Below, in pieces: positions 56,348 to 64,000 of a stretch of DNA of 64,000 nucleotides (position 1 is its first letter; the number at the start of each line of letters is the position of its first letter). The position numbers and the translations under genes were made by a program. Source of the stretch: Novacetimonas cocois (lineage in GTDB: Bacteria; Pseudomonadota; Alphaproteobacteria; Acetobacterales; Acetobacteraceae); contig NZ_QEXL01000001.1 in the NCBI RefSeq assembly GCF_003311635.1, positions 236,900 to 300,899 on the forward strand, written 5' to 3'. The notes under the pieces were generated by a model. The model did not search any database and was not told the DNA's origin. It was given only the letters and a program-made list of their open reading frames with translations.

Positions 56348-56500
56348 GGTTGAAAAGGCGGTCTCGATAATACCCTGAAATCATAAAAGTTTTCGGCGAA
56401 GCTTTTCCCAGGAAGCTTCGTAAGACGTCGCCTTTTTGAAAAAAGGCGGCCCCGAAAACTTATGTTGTTTTTTACCAACTGGGTGTTTCAGACAGTCCCT
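56348..56500 (+). repeat. dispersed double-hairpin element, copy 3
   Basis: The third copy, after sufA. The outer stem AAGTTTTCGG (56387-56396) and CCGAAAACTT (56452-56461) pairs perfectly. Inside are hairpin A (CGAAGCTT with AAGCTTCG, 56397-56420) and hairpin B (GTCGCCTTTTT with AAAAAGGCGGC, 56427-56450). The ends are GGTTGAAAAGGCG (56348) and TGTTTCAGAC (56484-56493), which resemble terminal inverted repeats. Confidence 0.82.
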
Positions 56501-56509
56501 AGGGAAACT

Positions 56510-57775
56510 TCAGCGCCGTCGCGGCGGGGGCGGCCGCGTGAACAGGCAGACGCTTTCAACCTCGGTTGACCACAGGAACTGGTCGATGACCGTCAGGCGC
56601 TCCAGCCGGTATCCCGCCTGCCGCAGGGCGGCGGCGTCACGGCGCAGCGCCGTGGGATTACAGCTGACATAGATGACGTGAAGCGGTTTGCCGTCGGTGA
56701 TCTGCGCAAGCTGCGCGCCCGCCCCCGCATGGGGCGGATCCAGCACCACGGCCCCTGCTTTTGCCAGCACGTTCGCCATTACGGGCTGCCGGTTCAGGTC
56801 CCGGTGGAACGCCTGCACGCGTGTGCCGCCGCAGGCCTGGCGGAGACAGTTGAACGCCGCCTCGTCCCCCTCATGGGCCATGACCCGTCCCCGCGTTGCA
56901 AGCGCGAAGGAAAGCGTGCCGCAACCGGCATAAAGTTCGATGATGTCGCCCTTGATCCGCTTTGCGGGCAGGGAATGCAGGACGGCCTGCCTGATGGCGT
57001 CCTCTCCACTCCGGCTGGGCTGCAGGAACGCGCCGGGGGGCGGGGCCGTGCGCACGCCAGAAAATTCGTGCCATACGGTTGCGGTCTGCGCCACGGTTTC
57101 CGGCACGTCGTGGGAAGCGGGCGGACGGTAGGAAATGCGCGGGATACGCTGTTCGCCAGCAAAGTGGGCAAGGATGCGACGATCATCGTTACCGGGTGGC
57201 CCGTCCGTCGCCAGCAGCAGGTCTGGCCCGCTGTCGAGCATGTTGATCTGAAGGTCGCCCCCGCGTCGTACCGCCGGCAGGGAATGCAGCATCTGCCGCA
57301 GGGGGGCGAGCAGCGCGAACAGCGCGGGTTCCAGCACGTGACATTCCGTCATGTCCACGACATCGCCACGTCTGCGGTGCAGTCCCAGCGCGATGCCCTG
57401 ATCCACGCGACGGAAGGCAAGGTCAACGCGCCGCCGCGTCCGGGGAAGGGCCTGCCACGGTGTCATGACCGGAACATCGGCGTAGCCTGCGGCCTGCAGG
57501 GCGCGGGTAACGATATCCACCTTCCACCGCAGCGACAGCGGCAGGGACATGTACTGCACCGAACACCCCCCGCACCGCCCGAACAGGGCGCAGACGGGAT
57601 CGACCCGATCGGGCGAGGGAGTAATGATTTCCTCCAGCAGTGCCTGGCCGCCCCCGGTGGGAAGGACCCGGACAGCCTCGCCCGGCAGCGCGCCGGGAAC
57701 GAAAAGCGTCCCGCCATCGGGCAGGCGCGCAAGGCCATGCCCTTCCGCGCCAAGGGCGTCGATATGAACCTGCAT
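56510..57775 (-). CDS. RlmD-like 23S rRNA m5U methyltransferase
   Basis: A 421-residue class I RNA m5U methyltransferase of the RlmD/RlmC/TrmA group. The TRAM domain is at the N-terminus (IDALGAEGHGLARL). The [4Fe-4S] cysteines are C62, C68 and C71 (DPVCALFGRCGGCSVQY) plus TECHVLEP. The SAM motif is ELYAGCGTLSFALA and the catalytic cysteine is in VIYVSCNPTALRRD. The ATG at 57775 was chosen; in-frame GTG and TTG codons lie 12 and 18 bases upstream. Exact target uridine unknown. The enzyme needs an Fe-S cluster, as SUF makes. Confidence 0.87.
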   Translation of the reverse strand: MQVHIDALGAEGHGLARLPDGGTLFVPGALPGEAVRVLPTGGGQALLEEIITPSPDRVDPVCALFGRCGGCSVQYMSLPLSLRWKVDIVTRALQAAGYADVPVMTPWQALPRTRRRVDLAFRRVDQGIALGLHRRRGDVVDMTECHVLEPALFALLAPLRQMLHSLPAVRRGGDLQINMLDSGPDLLLATDGPPGNDDRRILAHFAGEQRIPRISYRPPASHDVPETVAQTATVWHEFSGVRTAPPPGAFLQPSRSGEDAIRQAVLHSLPAKRIKGDIIELYAGCGTLSFALATRGRVMAHEGDEAAFNCLRQACGGTRVQAFHRDLNRQPVMANVLAKAGAVVLDPPHAGAGAQLAQITDGKPLHVIYVSCNPTALRRDAAALRQAGYRLERLTVIDQFLWSTEVESVCLFTRPPPPRRR

Positions 57776-57816
57776 GATTTCAGACACGGGCAAAGTCTTT
57801 CGGGTCGGCCTGTGGA

Positions 57817-59313
57817 TCAGTCCGACCGGTTTTCATCCTCGGCCGAGGGAATGACGGGGGCCAGCCGACGCGGCAGCAGCATGAAGGCCGGGACATCCCC
57901 GCCAAAGCCCGTCTGCGGGCCTTCCGTGGCGGGATGCTCTTCGCGCGGGGTGATCGCGGCCTTGCGCGGCGGGGTGGCCTTGCGCGATTCGGCAGGGCGC
58001 GATTCCGTAGGACGCGATTCTGCGGGCCGCGATTCGGCGGATGCCTTGCGCGGGGCTGGCGCGGCAGTGCGTTCGGTCGACTTGCCCGTGCGCTTGCGAC
58101 CGCGTGGGCGGGGTTCGTCAGACCATTCGGCCTGATCGATTCCCTTGACCTCCAGCCGTTCTATCGGCTTGCCGGTCAGCTTCTCGATCGCTTCGGCCAG
58201 AGCCTGCTCATAAGGGGTGGCTAGGCTGTAGGCATGACCGGTACGTCCCGCGCGCCCTGTCCGGCCGATGCGATGGACATAATCCTCCGCATGGAATGGC
58301 AGGTCGAAATTGAAGACATGCGACAGGCCGCCGATATCAATGCCGCGCGCCGCGATGTCGGAGCAGACCAGCAGCTTCAGCTCGCCCGACTTGAAGGCTT
58401 CCAGCGTGGAAAAGCGGACCGACTGCGGCAGGTCGCCATGCAGCGCGCCTACGGAAAAGCCGTGCTTGACCAGTGATTTGCACAGGATATCGACGTCGCG
58501 CTTGCGATTGCAGAAAATGATGGCGTTCTGCATGTCGCTGTCGCGCAGCAGCTTGCGCAGGGCGCGCCGCTTGTCGTCTTCCTCCACGATCACCAGCCCC
58601 GTCTCGATGGTCGAAGCGACGGAGGAGGGGCGGCTGACGGTGATTTCCTTGGGATTTTGCAGGAACATATCCGCCAGGCGCCGGATCTCCGGCGCCATCG
58701 TGGCGGAGAAAAAGAGCGTCTGGCGCAGCGGCGACAGCATGCCCACGATCTTCTCGATATCGGGGATGAATCCCATGTCGAGCATGCGGTCCGCCTCGTC
58801 GATGACCAGCAGCTTCGTCTGCGTCAGCAGCAGGCCGCCGCGTTCGAACAGGTCGATCAGGCGCCCCGGCGTCGCGATCAGCACGTCAACGCCACGGTTG
58901 AGCACCTCTTTCTGCTCGGCCATGCTTTCGCCGCCGATCAGCAGCGCATGGTTCAGCTTGAGGTATTTGCCATAATTGACGAAATTTTCCGCGACCTGCA
59001 GGGCGAGTTCCCGCGTCGGCTCAAGGATGAGCGAACGCGGCATGCGTGCGCGGGCGCGTGATCCCGACAGGATCTCCAGCATCGGCAGGGTGAACGACGC
59101 GGTCTTGCCCGTGCCGGTCTGCGCCACGCCAAGGACGTCGCGTCCCATCAGCACATAGGGGATCGCCTGCGCCTGGATGGGCGTCGGGTGACGGTATCCC
59201 ATCTCGTCGATCGCCTTCTGGATCGGCGCGGAAAGGCCCAGTTCGGAAAAGAGGGGCTGTGGCGCGTCTTCCGTTTCCGGCGGGGTAACGATTTCAATAT
59301 CGGAGATCGGCAT
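57817..59313 (-). CDS. DEAD-box RNA helicase (RhlE-like)
   Basis: A 498-residue ATP-dependent RNA helicase. Motifs in order are Q-motif HPTPIQAQAIPY, AQTGTGKT (I), PTRELA (Ia), TPGRL (Ib), VIDEADRM (II), SAT (III) and HRIGRTGRAGR (VI). The tail is basic and holds four near-identical ESRPA-type repeats. The ATG at 59313 has AGGCGA upstream; a TTG at 59397 would add 28 Ala/Lys-rich residues. Such helicases act in ribosome assembly, RNA decay and cold adaptation. Confidence 0.9.
   Translation of the reverse strand: MPISDIEIVTPPETEDAPQPLFSELGLSAPIQKAIDEMGYRHPTPIQAQAIPYVLMGRDVLGVAQTGTGKTASFTLPMLEILSGSRARARMPRSLILEPTRELALQVAENFVNYGKYLKLNHALLIGGESMAEQKEVLNRGVDVLIATPGRLIDLFERGGLLLTQTKLLVIDEADRMLDMGFIPDIEKIVGMLSPLRQTLFFSATMAPEIRRLADMFLQNPKEITVSRPSSVASTIETGLVIVEEDDKRRALRKLLRDSDMQNAIIFCNRKRDVDILCKSLVKHGFSVGALHGDLPQSVRFSTLEAFKSGELKLLVCSDIAARGIDIGGLSHVFNFDLPFHAEDYVHRIGRTGRAGRTGHAYSLATPYEQALAEAIEKLTGKPIERLEVKGIDQAEWSDEPRPRGRKRTGKSTERTAAPAPRKASAESRPAESRPTESRPAESRKATPPRKAAITPREEHPATEGPQTGFGGDVPAFMLLPRRLAPVIPSAEDENRSD
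57983..58042 (-). repeat. 15-bp tandem repeat in helicase tail
   Basis: CGCGATTC recurs exactly every 15 bp at 57983, 57998, 58013 and 58028. The repeat encodes four tandem ESRPA/ESRPT-type pentapeptides in the disordered C-terminal tail of the DEAD-box helicase. Confidence 0.85.
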
Positions 59314-59565
59314 GATTTCGCCTGCCGTTGCGGCAGCGCGCTGTCCCGCCTTGGCGGAACCGGCCCGGGCGGATGCTGTGTTCTTTTTGGCGCTCAAAAT
59401 TCTCTCGAACGTGTCAGTGGTGAGGTCCCGTCCGGATTGCTACCATACCGCCTATCAGGTTACCGCGCCTGATCGCCTGCAGCAACGCAGGGGCCTGTGG
59501 ACCAAAGGCGAATCCCTCGATTCCACACGCCTCCTGCCTATCTGTATCCCGTATGAAAATCAAGG

Positions 59566-59598
59566 ATGCCTGTGAGGGGGTGCATCAATCACAGGCAT
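59566..59598 (-). terminator. candidate terminator after CopD-like gene
   Basis: ATGCCTGTGA (59566-59575) pairs perfectly with TCACAGGCAT (59589-59598). On the minus strand a T-rich stretch (GATTTTCAT) follows some five bases later. It lies just past the stop of the CopD-like gene and before the helicase gene. Confidence 0.6.
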
Positions 59599-59608
59599 TT
59601 TCATGCGT

Positions 59609-60061
59609 TCAGAAAGGATGGGCAAGCGACGCCGCCACGATTGTCACAACACCCAGCCCGATATTCACCAGGATCTGCGCGCGGATCGAATCGAAGATGG
59701 AGGGCTGGGGACGCAGCGCCCGCCGGGCCTTCTGATAGGGGCCGAAATAGATCCGCGCGAAAATCAGCGCCATCACAAGGCCGAGAAGCTGCATCAGGTT
59801 GATCTGCCATCCGACGGTGGCAAAGCCCCCTTCGTGGAAGATCATCAGCCAGCCGGTCACCAGCACCATCGGCATGCTGTGCCACACGATCCGGAAGAAA
59901 CGGCTGAGCGTCTGCAGGTGGACGGACGCGCGCTGCGTCGGGTCAAGCAGGCTGAGACTCGGTTTGAGGACAAAAACGGCATACATCATGCCGCCCACCC
60001 ATGCGGCCATGCCAATCAGGTGAACGGCGAGCACAAGGCTCCAGAGCGGGGAGTGGGACAT
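59609..60061 (-). CDS. CopD-like four-helix membrane protein
   Basis: A 150-residue membrane protein with four hydrophobic helices (about 7-30, 55-75, 82-103 and 128-147). The first helix has HLIGMAAWVGGMMYAVFVL, with the His and Trp-Val-Gly-Gly pattern of the CopD/HemJ-related family; a further conserved His lies in WHSMPMVLVTG. Some members bind haem or copper. The exact role is unknown. It is divergent from nnr. Confidence 0.72.
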   Translation of the reverse strand: MSHSPLWSLVLAVHLIGMAAWVGGMMYAVFVLKPSLSLLDPTQRASVHLQTLSRFFRIVWHSMPMVLVTGWLMIFHEGGFATVGWQINLMQLLGLVMALIFARIYFGPYQKARRALRPQPSIFDSIRAQILVNIGLGVVTIVAASLAHPF

Positions 60062-60215
60062 GACGCCTCCGGTTCTTGGAAAACGATGGGATGGGCGAAT
60101 GCGCCGTCAGCATGGCGCCCGCCAGTAAAAGGATGGTGGGTTGTTTCCCGATTCTCCATCCATAATGCAAGATATTGCATGCCACTGGCCGTGTTTTGGC
60201 AAAGGAGATCCGATT

Positions 60216-61688
60216 ATGAACGATGCCGAATGTCAGCTGCTTCTGCCCGATCCGCACCAGATGGGGCAGATCGATGCCCTTGCCGCGCGGCAGGTCCCGA
60301 TTCGCACGCTGATGGAAAATGCGGGCCGGGCGGTGGCGCGCGCGGTGCGTCGTCACATGCGGCCCTGTCGCGTCGTGGTCCTGTGCGGTCCGGGCAATAA
60401 CGGCGGCGATGGCTATGTCGCCGCCCGCAGGCTGGCGGAAGCGGGATGGGCCGTCAGCGTCGCGGCCCTTGCCCCGCCGCATCCGGGCGGGGACGCGGCT
60501 GACGTCGCGGCCCTGTGGACGGGGCCGCGCGTGCCGTTCACGGCGGAAGAGGTCGCGCGTTATGACCTTGTGATCGACGCGGTCTTCGGCGCGGGGCTGT
60601 CGCGCCCGGTCGGGGAGGACGTGGCCGCCGTCCTGCGTGCGGGCCGCCGGATCGTCGCCATCGACATGCCAACAGGGGTGGATGGCGCCACCGGGTCCGT
60701 GTGGGGATATGCGGTGCCGGCGGAACTGACGGTGACGTTCTGCCGTCTCAAGCCGGGGCACCTGCTGCTGCCGGGACGGGAGCTGTGCGGCCGTAGCGAA
60801 CTGGCGGATATCGGGATTCCCGAAAGCGTGATCGCGCCGGCGCAGGTGCGGACATGGCGCAACGCGCCCGGCCTGTGGCAGGTGCCGCATTGCGGGGTGG
60901 AAAGCTATAAATACAGCCGCGGGGTCGTCAGCATCTGTGGCGGCGGGCAGATGCCCGGTGCGGCCCGCCTGTCGGCCGCGGGCGCGCGGGGCAGCGGCGC
61001 AGGGCTGGTGCGGCTGGCGGCGGGACCTGCGGCGGACCTGTACCGCATGCAGGCCCCGGCGGGACTGATTGTCGATTCCGCGCCGCTGGAGGATCTGCTG
61101 CATGACGCGCGCCGCAAGGTCTGGATCTGCGGGCCCGGCCTGACGGTGGACGAGGTTGCCGCCACATTTTCCACTCTTGTGGCGGCGGGTCGGCAGGTCG
61201 TGGCCGATGCCGGGGCATTTTCCATGGCGGCGGGACAGCCCGACCGCCTGCGCGGGGCGACGGTGATCACGCCCCACGCGGGGGAGTTCGCCCGCGTGTT
61301 CGGCCATCCCGGCGCGGACCGCCCGGCTGCCGCGCGCCAAGCGGCGGTCCGGACCGGCGCGGTCGTGGTGATGAAGGGGCCTGACACCATCATCGCCTCG
61401 CCCGACGGGCGCGTCGCCATCAACGATCATGCCACGCCTGCGCTGGGCACGGCGGGGTCGGGCGATACGCTGACCGGCATTGTCGGCGCCATGCTGGCGG
61501 CCGGGATGCCCGCGTGGGAAGGGGCCTGTGCTGCCGTGTGGCTGCATGGGGAGGCCGCGATGCGCGCCGGCCCGTGGCCCATCGCGGAACAGTTCGACCT
61601 GCATCTGGGCGCGGCACGCGCGAAAGCCGAGGCACTGGGCAAGGAAACGCCGGGGAAGAAAATGCCAGGCGGGAAAATGCAGGGATGA
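60216..61688 (+). CDS. nnr: bifunctional NAD(P)HX epimerase/dehydratase
   Basis: A 490-residue fusion that repairs hydrated NADH and NADPH. The N-terminal epimerase (YjeF_N, about 1-215) has LMENAGRAVARAV, CGPGNNGGDGYVAARRLAEAG and AIDMPTGVDGATG. The C-terminal ADP-dependent dehydratase (about 230-475) has TPHAGEFARVFG and TAGSGDTLTGIVGAMLAAG. AAAGGAG precedes the ATG at 60216. A short Lys/Gly/Met-rich tail ends the protein (GKETPGKKMPGGKMQG). Confidence 0.93.
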   Translation: MNDAECQLLLPDPHQMGQIDALAARQVPIRTLMENAGRAVARAVRRHMRPCRVVVLCGPGNNGGDGYVAARRLAEAGWAVSVAALAPPHPGGDAADVAALWTGPRVPFTAEEVARYDLVIDAVFGAGLSRPVGEDVAAVLRAGRRIVAIDMPTGVDGATGSVWGYAVPAELTVTFCRLKPGHLLLPGRELCGRSELADIGIPESVIAPAQVRTWRNAPGLWQVPHCGVESYKYSRGVVSICGGGQMPGAARLSAAGARGSGAGLVRLAAGPAADLYRMQAPAGLIVDSAPLEDLLHDARRKVWICGPGLTVDEVAATFSTLVAAGRQVVADAGAFSMAAGQPDRLRGATVITPHAGEFARVFGHPGADRPAAARQAAVRTGAVVVMKGPDTIIASPDGRVAINDHATPALGTAGSGDTLTGIVGAMLAAGMPAWEGACAAVWLHGEAAMRAGPWPIAEQFDLHLGAARAKAEALGKETPGKKMPGGKMQG

Positions 61689-61712
61689 CAGGGCGGCGTT
61701 GCGGTTCACGTC

Positions 61713-61741
61713 TTGCCCCGATGGCTACTCTGCGCTAAAGC
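61713..61741 (+). promoter_or_regulatory. candidate promoter for tRNA-Leu
   Basis: TTGCCC (61713-61718), a 17-bp spacer and TAAAGC (61736-61741), about 25 bases before the mature tRNA 5' end. Confidence 0.4.
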
Positions 61742-61766
61742 CGCGCGCTTGTAGCTTGGGCAATGT

Positions 61767-61851
<85 letters not shown>

Positions 61852-61947
61852 TAAAACCCGGCAATTCGCGTTATGCGAGCAGACGTGGTGGCCCAACCGG
61901 CCTCTTGCGTTCTTTGACACGTTCTGACCGAGAGGATGGCCTGGCAG

Positions 61948-63285
61948 ATGCAGGTTACTGAAACGCTTTCCGATGGCCTGAAGCGCGGGTTTACCGTCAC
62001 GGTTCCGGCGCAGGAAATTGAAAGCAAGCGCAGCGCGCGCCTGAAAGAAGTTGGACAGTCCATGAAGCTGCCGGGGTTCCGTCCCGGCAAGGTGCCGCTG
62101 AGCATCGTCAAGCAGCGTTTCGGGACCGAAGTCCAGGGAGAGATCCTGGAGCAGGTCGTCGGCGACGCGACGCGCAAGCTTCTGGACGAGCGCGGGCTGC
62201 GCCCGGCGATGCAGCCGAAGGTTGACATCGTCTCCGGCGGGGAACCCGACAGCAAGTCCGACCTTGAATTCAAGGTCGAGTTCGAGGTGCTGCCGGAAAT
62301 TCCGGTGCCTGACCTGTCGAGCCTGTCGCTGACGCGGCTGAAGTCCGCGGTCAACGCCGAGACGGTGGACAAGGCGCTGAAGGAAATCGCCGGCCGCCAG
62401 CGTGAGTTCGAGACCATCACCGAAGACCGCCCCGCCGCAAAGGGCGATGTCCTGACGGTGGATTTCGTGGGCAAGATCGATGGCGTCGCCTTTGACGGCG
62501 GTTCCGCCGACGATGTGAACGTGGAAATCGGCGGCGCCGGCTTCATCCCCGGCTTTGCCGAGCAGCTCGAGGGCATGAAGGCCGGTGACGAAAAGGTGAT
62601 CACCGTCACGTTCCCCGCCGATTACCAGGCGGAGAACCTTGCGGGCAAGGAAGCCACCTTCGACATCAAGGGCAAGGCGCTGAAGCGTCCGGTCGAAGTC
62701 AAGATCGATGACGAACTGGCCAAGAAGCTCGGCTTCGAGGGGCTGGATCAGGTGCGCGAACTGATCACCAAGCAGGTCGAGCAGGAATACGAGCAGCTGT
62801 CGCGCCTGCGCCTGAAGCGCGACCTTCTGGACCAGCTGGCCGAGAAGACCGCGTTCGAGGCGCCCCCGGGCATGGTGGACGCGGAGTTCGCCCAGATCTG
62901 GAACCGCATCGAGGAAGACCGCAAGGCCGGTCGCCTTGATGACGAGGACAAGGACAAGGACGAGGAAACGCTGCGCGCGGATTATCGCAAGATCGCCGAA
63001 CGCCGCGTGAAGCTGGGGCTGCTGCTGGCTGAAATCGGACGCGTCAACAACATCACCGTCACCCAGGACGAGATGCTGCAGGCCATCCGCGCCGAAGCCA
63101 TGCGCTATCCCGGTCAGGAACAGGCCGTGTTTGAATTTTTCGGGAAGAACCCGCAGGCCGCCGACAGCCTGCGTGGCCCGATCTTTGAAAACAAGGTCAT
63201 CGACTATATCGTCGAGCTTGCGAAGGTCGAAGACAAGGAAGTCACGCCCGAGGAACTGGCGGAAATGCCGGAAGCCACCGTCTGA
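61948..63285 (+). CDS. tig: trigger factor
   Basis: A 445-residue ribosome-bound chaperone and peptidyl-prolyl isomerase. The N-terminal ribosome-binding loop has the GFRxGKxP signature as GFRPGKVP. The FKBP-type domain includes GDVLTVDFVGKIDG and FIPGFAEQLEGMKAGDEK. The long helical C-terminal arms follow. The start MQVTETLSDGLKRGF matches the family; an in-frame ATG at 61936 would add four residues. clpP follows after about 270 bp, the standard tig-clpP order. Confidence 0.96.
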   Translation: MQVTETLSDGLKRGFTVTVPAQEIESKRSARLKEVGQSMKLPGFRPGKVPLSIVKQRFGTEVQGEILEQVVGDATRKLLDERGLRPAMQPKVDIVSGGEPDSKSDLEFKVEFEVLPEIPVPDLSSLSLTRLKSAVNAETVDKALKEIAGRQREFETITEDRPAAKGDVLTVDFVGKIDGVAFDGGSADDVNVEIGGAGFIPGFAEQLEGMKAGDEKVITVTFPADYQAENLAGKEATFDIKGKALKRPVEVKIDDELAKKLGFEGLDQVRELITKQVEQEYEQLSRLRLKRDLLDQLAEKTAFEAPPGMVDAEFAQIWNRIEEDRKAGRLDDEDKDKDEETLRADYRKIAERRVKLGLLLAEIGRVNNITVTQDEMLQAIRAEAMRYPGQEQAVFEFFGKNPQAADSLRGPIFENKVIDYIVELAKVEDKEVTPEELAEMPEATV

Positions 63286-63554
63286 GGGCACGATTCCAGG
63301 CCTTGACGCACAACCGGGTGGGGCATGGGAACTTCTGCGGGTTTCCGTGCCTTCCCCGTTCGTCGTGACCGGGCCAGACAGGCCATGTTCGCATCATATT
63401 GTCTAAAATGACGGCAATGGGGTGGTATCTGGCGTGTTTGTCTCTATTTTGTCATAAGTAACCGGGGAAAGTCCGGCTGCTCCGTTTTGATGGCGCGCCT
63501 GTGCGTGCCGGAAAATCAGGGCGGGTCGGGCTTTTGCTTTTCAGGATCGGGAAT

Positions 63555-64000
63555 ATGGCTATGAGGGATCGCAATCCCGTAGAGATCTTCAATAATGCTC
63601 TTGTGCCGATGGTGGTCGAACAGACCTCTCGCGGGGAGCGGGCATTCGATATTTATTCCCGCCTGCTGCAGGAGCGCATCATCTTTCTGACCGGGCCGGT
63701 CTATGATCAGGTTTCGGCGGTCGTGTCCGCGCAGCTTCTGTATCTGGAAAGCGTGAACCCGACCAAGGAAATCTCGTTCTACATCAACAGCCCGGGCGGG
63801 GTGGTGTCGGCTGGTCTCGCGATTTACGACACGATGCAGTACATCCGCAGCCCCGTCAGCACCGTGTGTATCGGTCAGGCGGCGTCGATGGGTTCGCTGC
63901 TGCTGGCGGGTGGGGAAAAGGGACGTCGCTTTGCCCTGCCGAATTCGCGGGTGATGGTGCACCAGCCCTCCGGCGGCGCGCAGGGACAGGCAAGTGACAT
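63555..64000 (+). CDS. clpP: ClpP protease subunit, 3' end off window
   Basis: The 5' part (148 codons) of the ATP-dependent serine protease subunit ClpP. Reading from the ATG at 63555 gives [20 protein letters not shown], then [20 protein letters not shown]. The catalytic serine is in [14 protein letters not shown] and the histidine in [14 protein letters not shown]; the aspartate lies beyond the window edge. An ATG six bases later is an alternative start. The frame is open to the edge. clpX would be expected next. Confidence 0.95.
   Translation, partial: MAMRDRNPVEIFNNALVPMVVEQTSRGERAFDIYSRLLQERIIFLTGPVYDQVSAVVSAQLLYLESVNPTKEISFYINSPGGVVSAGLAIYDTMQYIRSPVSTVCIGQAASMGSLLLAGGEKGRRFALPNSRVMVHQPSGGAQGQASD

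Noticed and set aside
63286-63554. Possible heat-shock promoter before clpP
   Set aside because: A TTGACG lies at 63303 but no convincing -10 or sigma-32-type partner is found at the right distance, so I do not report a promoter.

Overview
The window is GC-rich alphaproteobacterial chromosome. Gene content and gene order point to an acetic acid bacterium (Acetobacteraceae, Komagataeibacter/Gluconacetobacter type). The supports are an ffh-rpsP-rimM-trmD-rplS-leuCDB string, a complete SUF operon led by an Rrf2 regulator, COQ9 joined to a peptide deformylase, and a petP/petR-like MarR-OmpR pair. The genus is inferred, because no rRNA or species marker is present. Almost everything is housekeeping: I see no prophage, transposase, CRISPR array, toxin-antitoxin pair or defence island.

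Layout. 1-8 kb: a DUF4142 exported protein, a DUF423 membrane protein overlapping an RlmM-like 2'-O-methyltransferase, a thioredoxin-like exported protein, an M3 peptidase, an OPT-family transporter and a lipoprotein. 8-13 kb: ispH, thrB, rnhA and a two-gene ABC importer, read in one direction with overlapping ends, then a nucleoside-hydrolase-like protein with an altered active site. 13-17 kb: pstC-pstA-pstB-phoU, with pstS and phoBR absent. 17-24.4 kb: ffh-rpsP-rimM-trmD-rplS, then leuC-leuD-leuB. 24.6-29 kb: the MarR and OmpR regulators and def-COQ9 on the minus strand, rpsU and a sensor kinase on the plus strand. 29-34.6 kb: bamE, the YceD-rpmF-plsX-fabH-ihfA-MerR cluster and tRNA-Pro(GGG). 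34.6-41.4 kb: an AI-2E/PerM-type permease, oligopeptidase B, a Nudix hydrolase, an ATM1-type ABC exporter and a small unknown protein. 41.6-44.2 kb: rpmB and fusA. 44.5-49.6 kb: a metallo-beta-lactamase-fold hydrolase, a PEP-carboxylase-like protein with unusual catalytic motifs, and a DUF445 protein. 49.7-56.3 kb: rrf2-sufBCDS-sufU-sufT-sufA. 56.5-61.7 kb: an RlmD-like methyltransferase, a DEAD-box helicase, a CopD-like membrane protein and Nnr (NAD(P)HX repair). 61.8-64 kb: tRNA-Leu(UAG), tig and the 5' part of clpP.

How the genes work together. Translation dominates: ribosomal proteins S16, L19, S21, L32 and L28, EF-G, SRP54, two tRNAs, deformylase, and trigger factor followed by ClpP. Linked metabolic blocks are leucine synthesis (leuCDB), fatty-acid initiation (plsX-fabH beside rpmF), phosphate import and Fe-S assembly. 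The SUF products would supply clusters to IspH, LeuC and the RlmD-like enzyme found in the same window.

Most notable non-gene signals: three diverged copies of an approximately 150-bp intergenic element with two hairpins inside an outer stem (24.5, 44.4 and 56.4 kb), a perfect 18-bp hairpin between rpmB and fusA, and clustered palindromes in front of the SUF regulator. The most notable protein oddities are the PEP-carboxylase-like and nucleoside-hydrolase-like proteins, whose catalytic signatures are altered.
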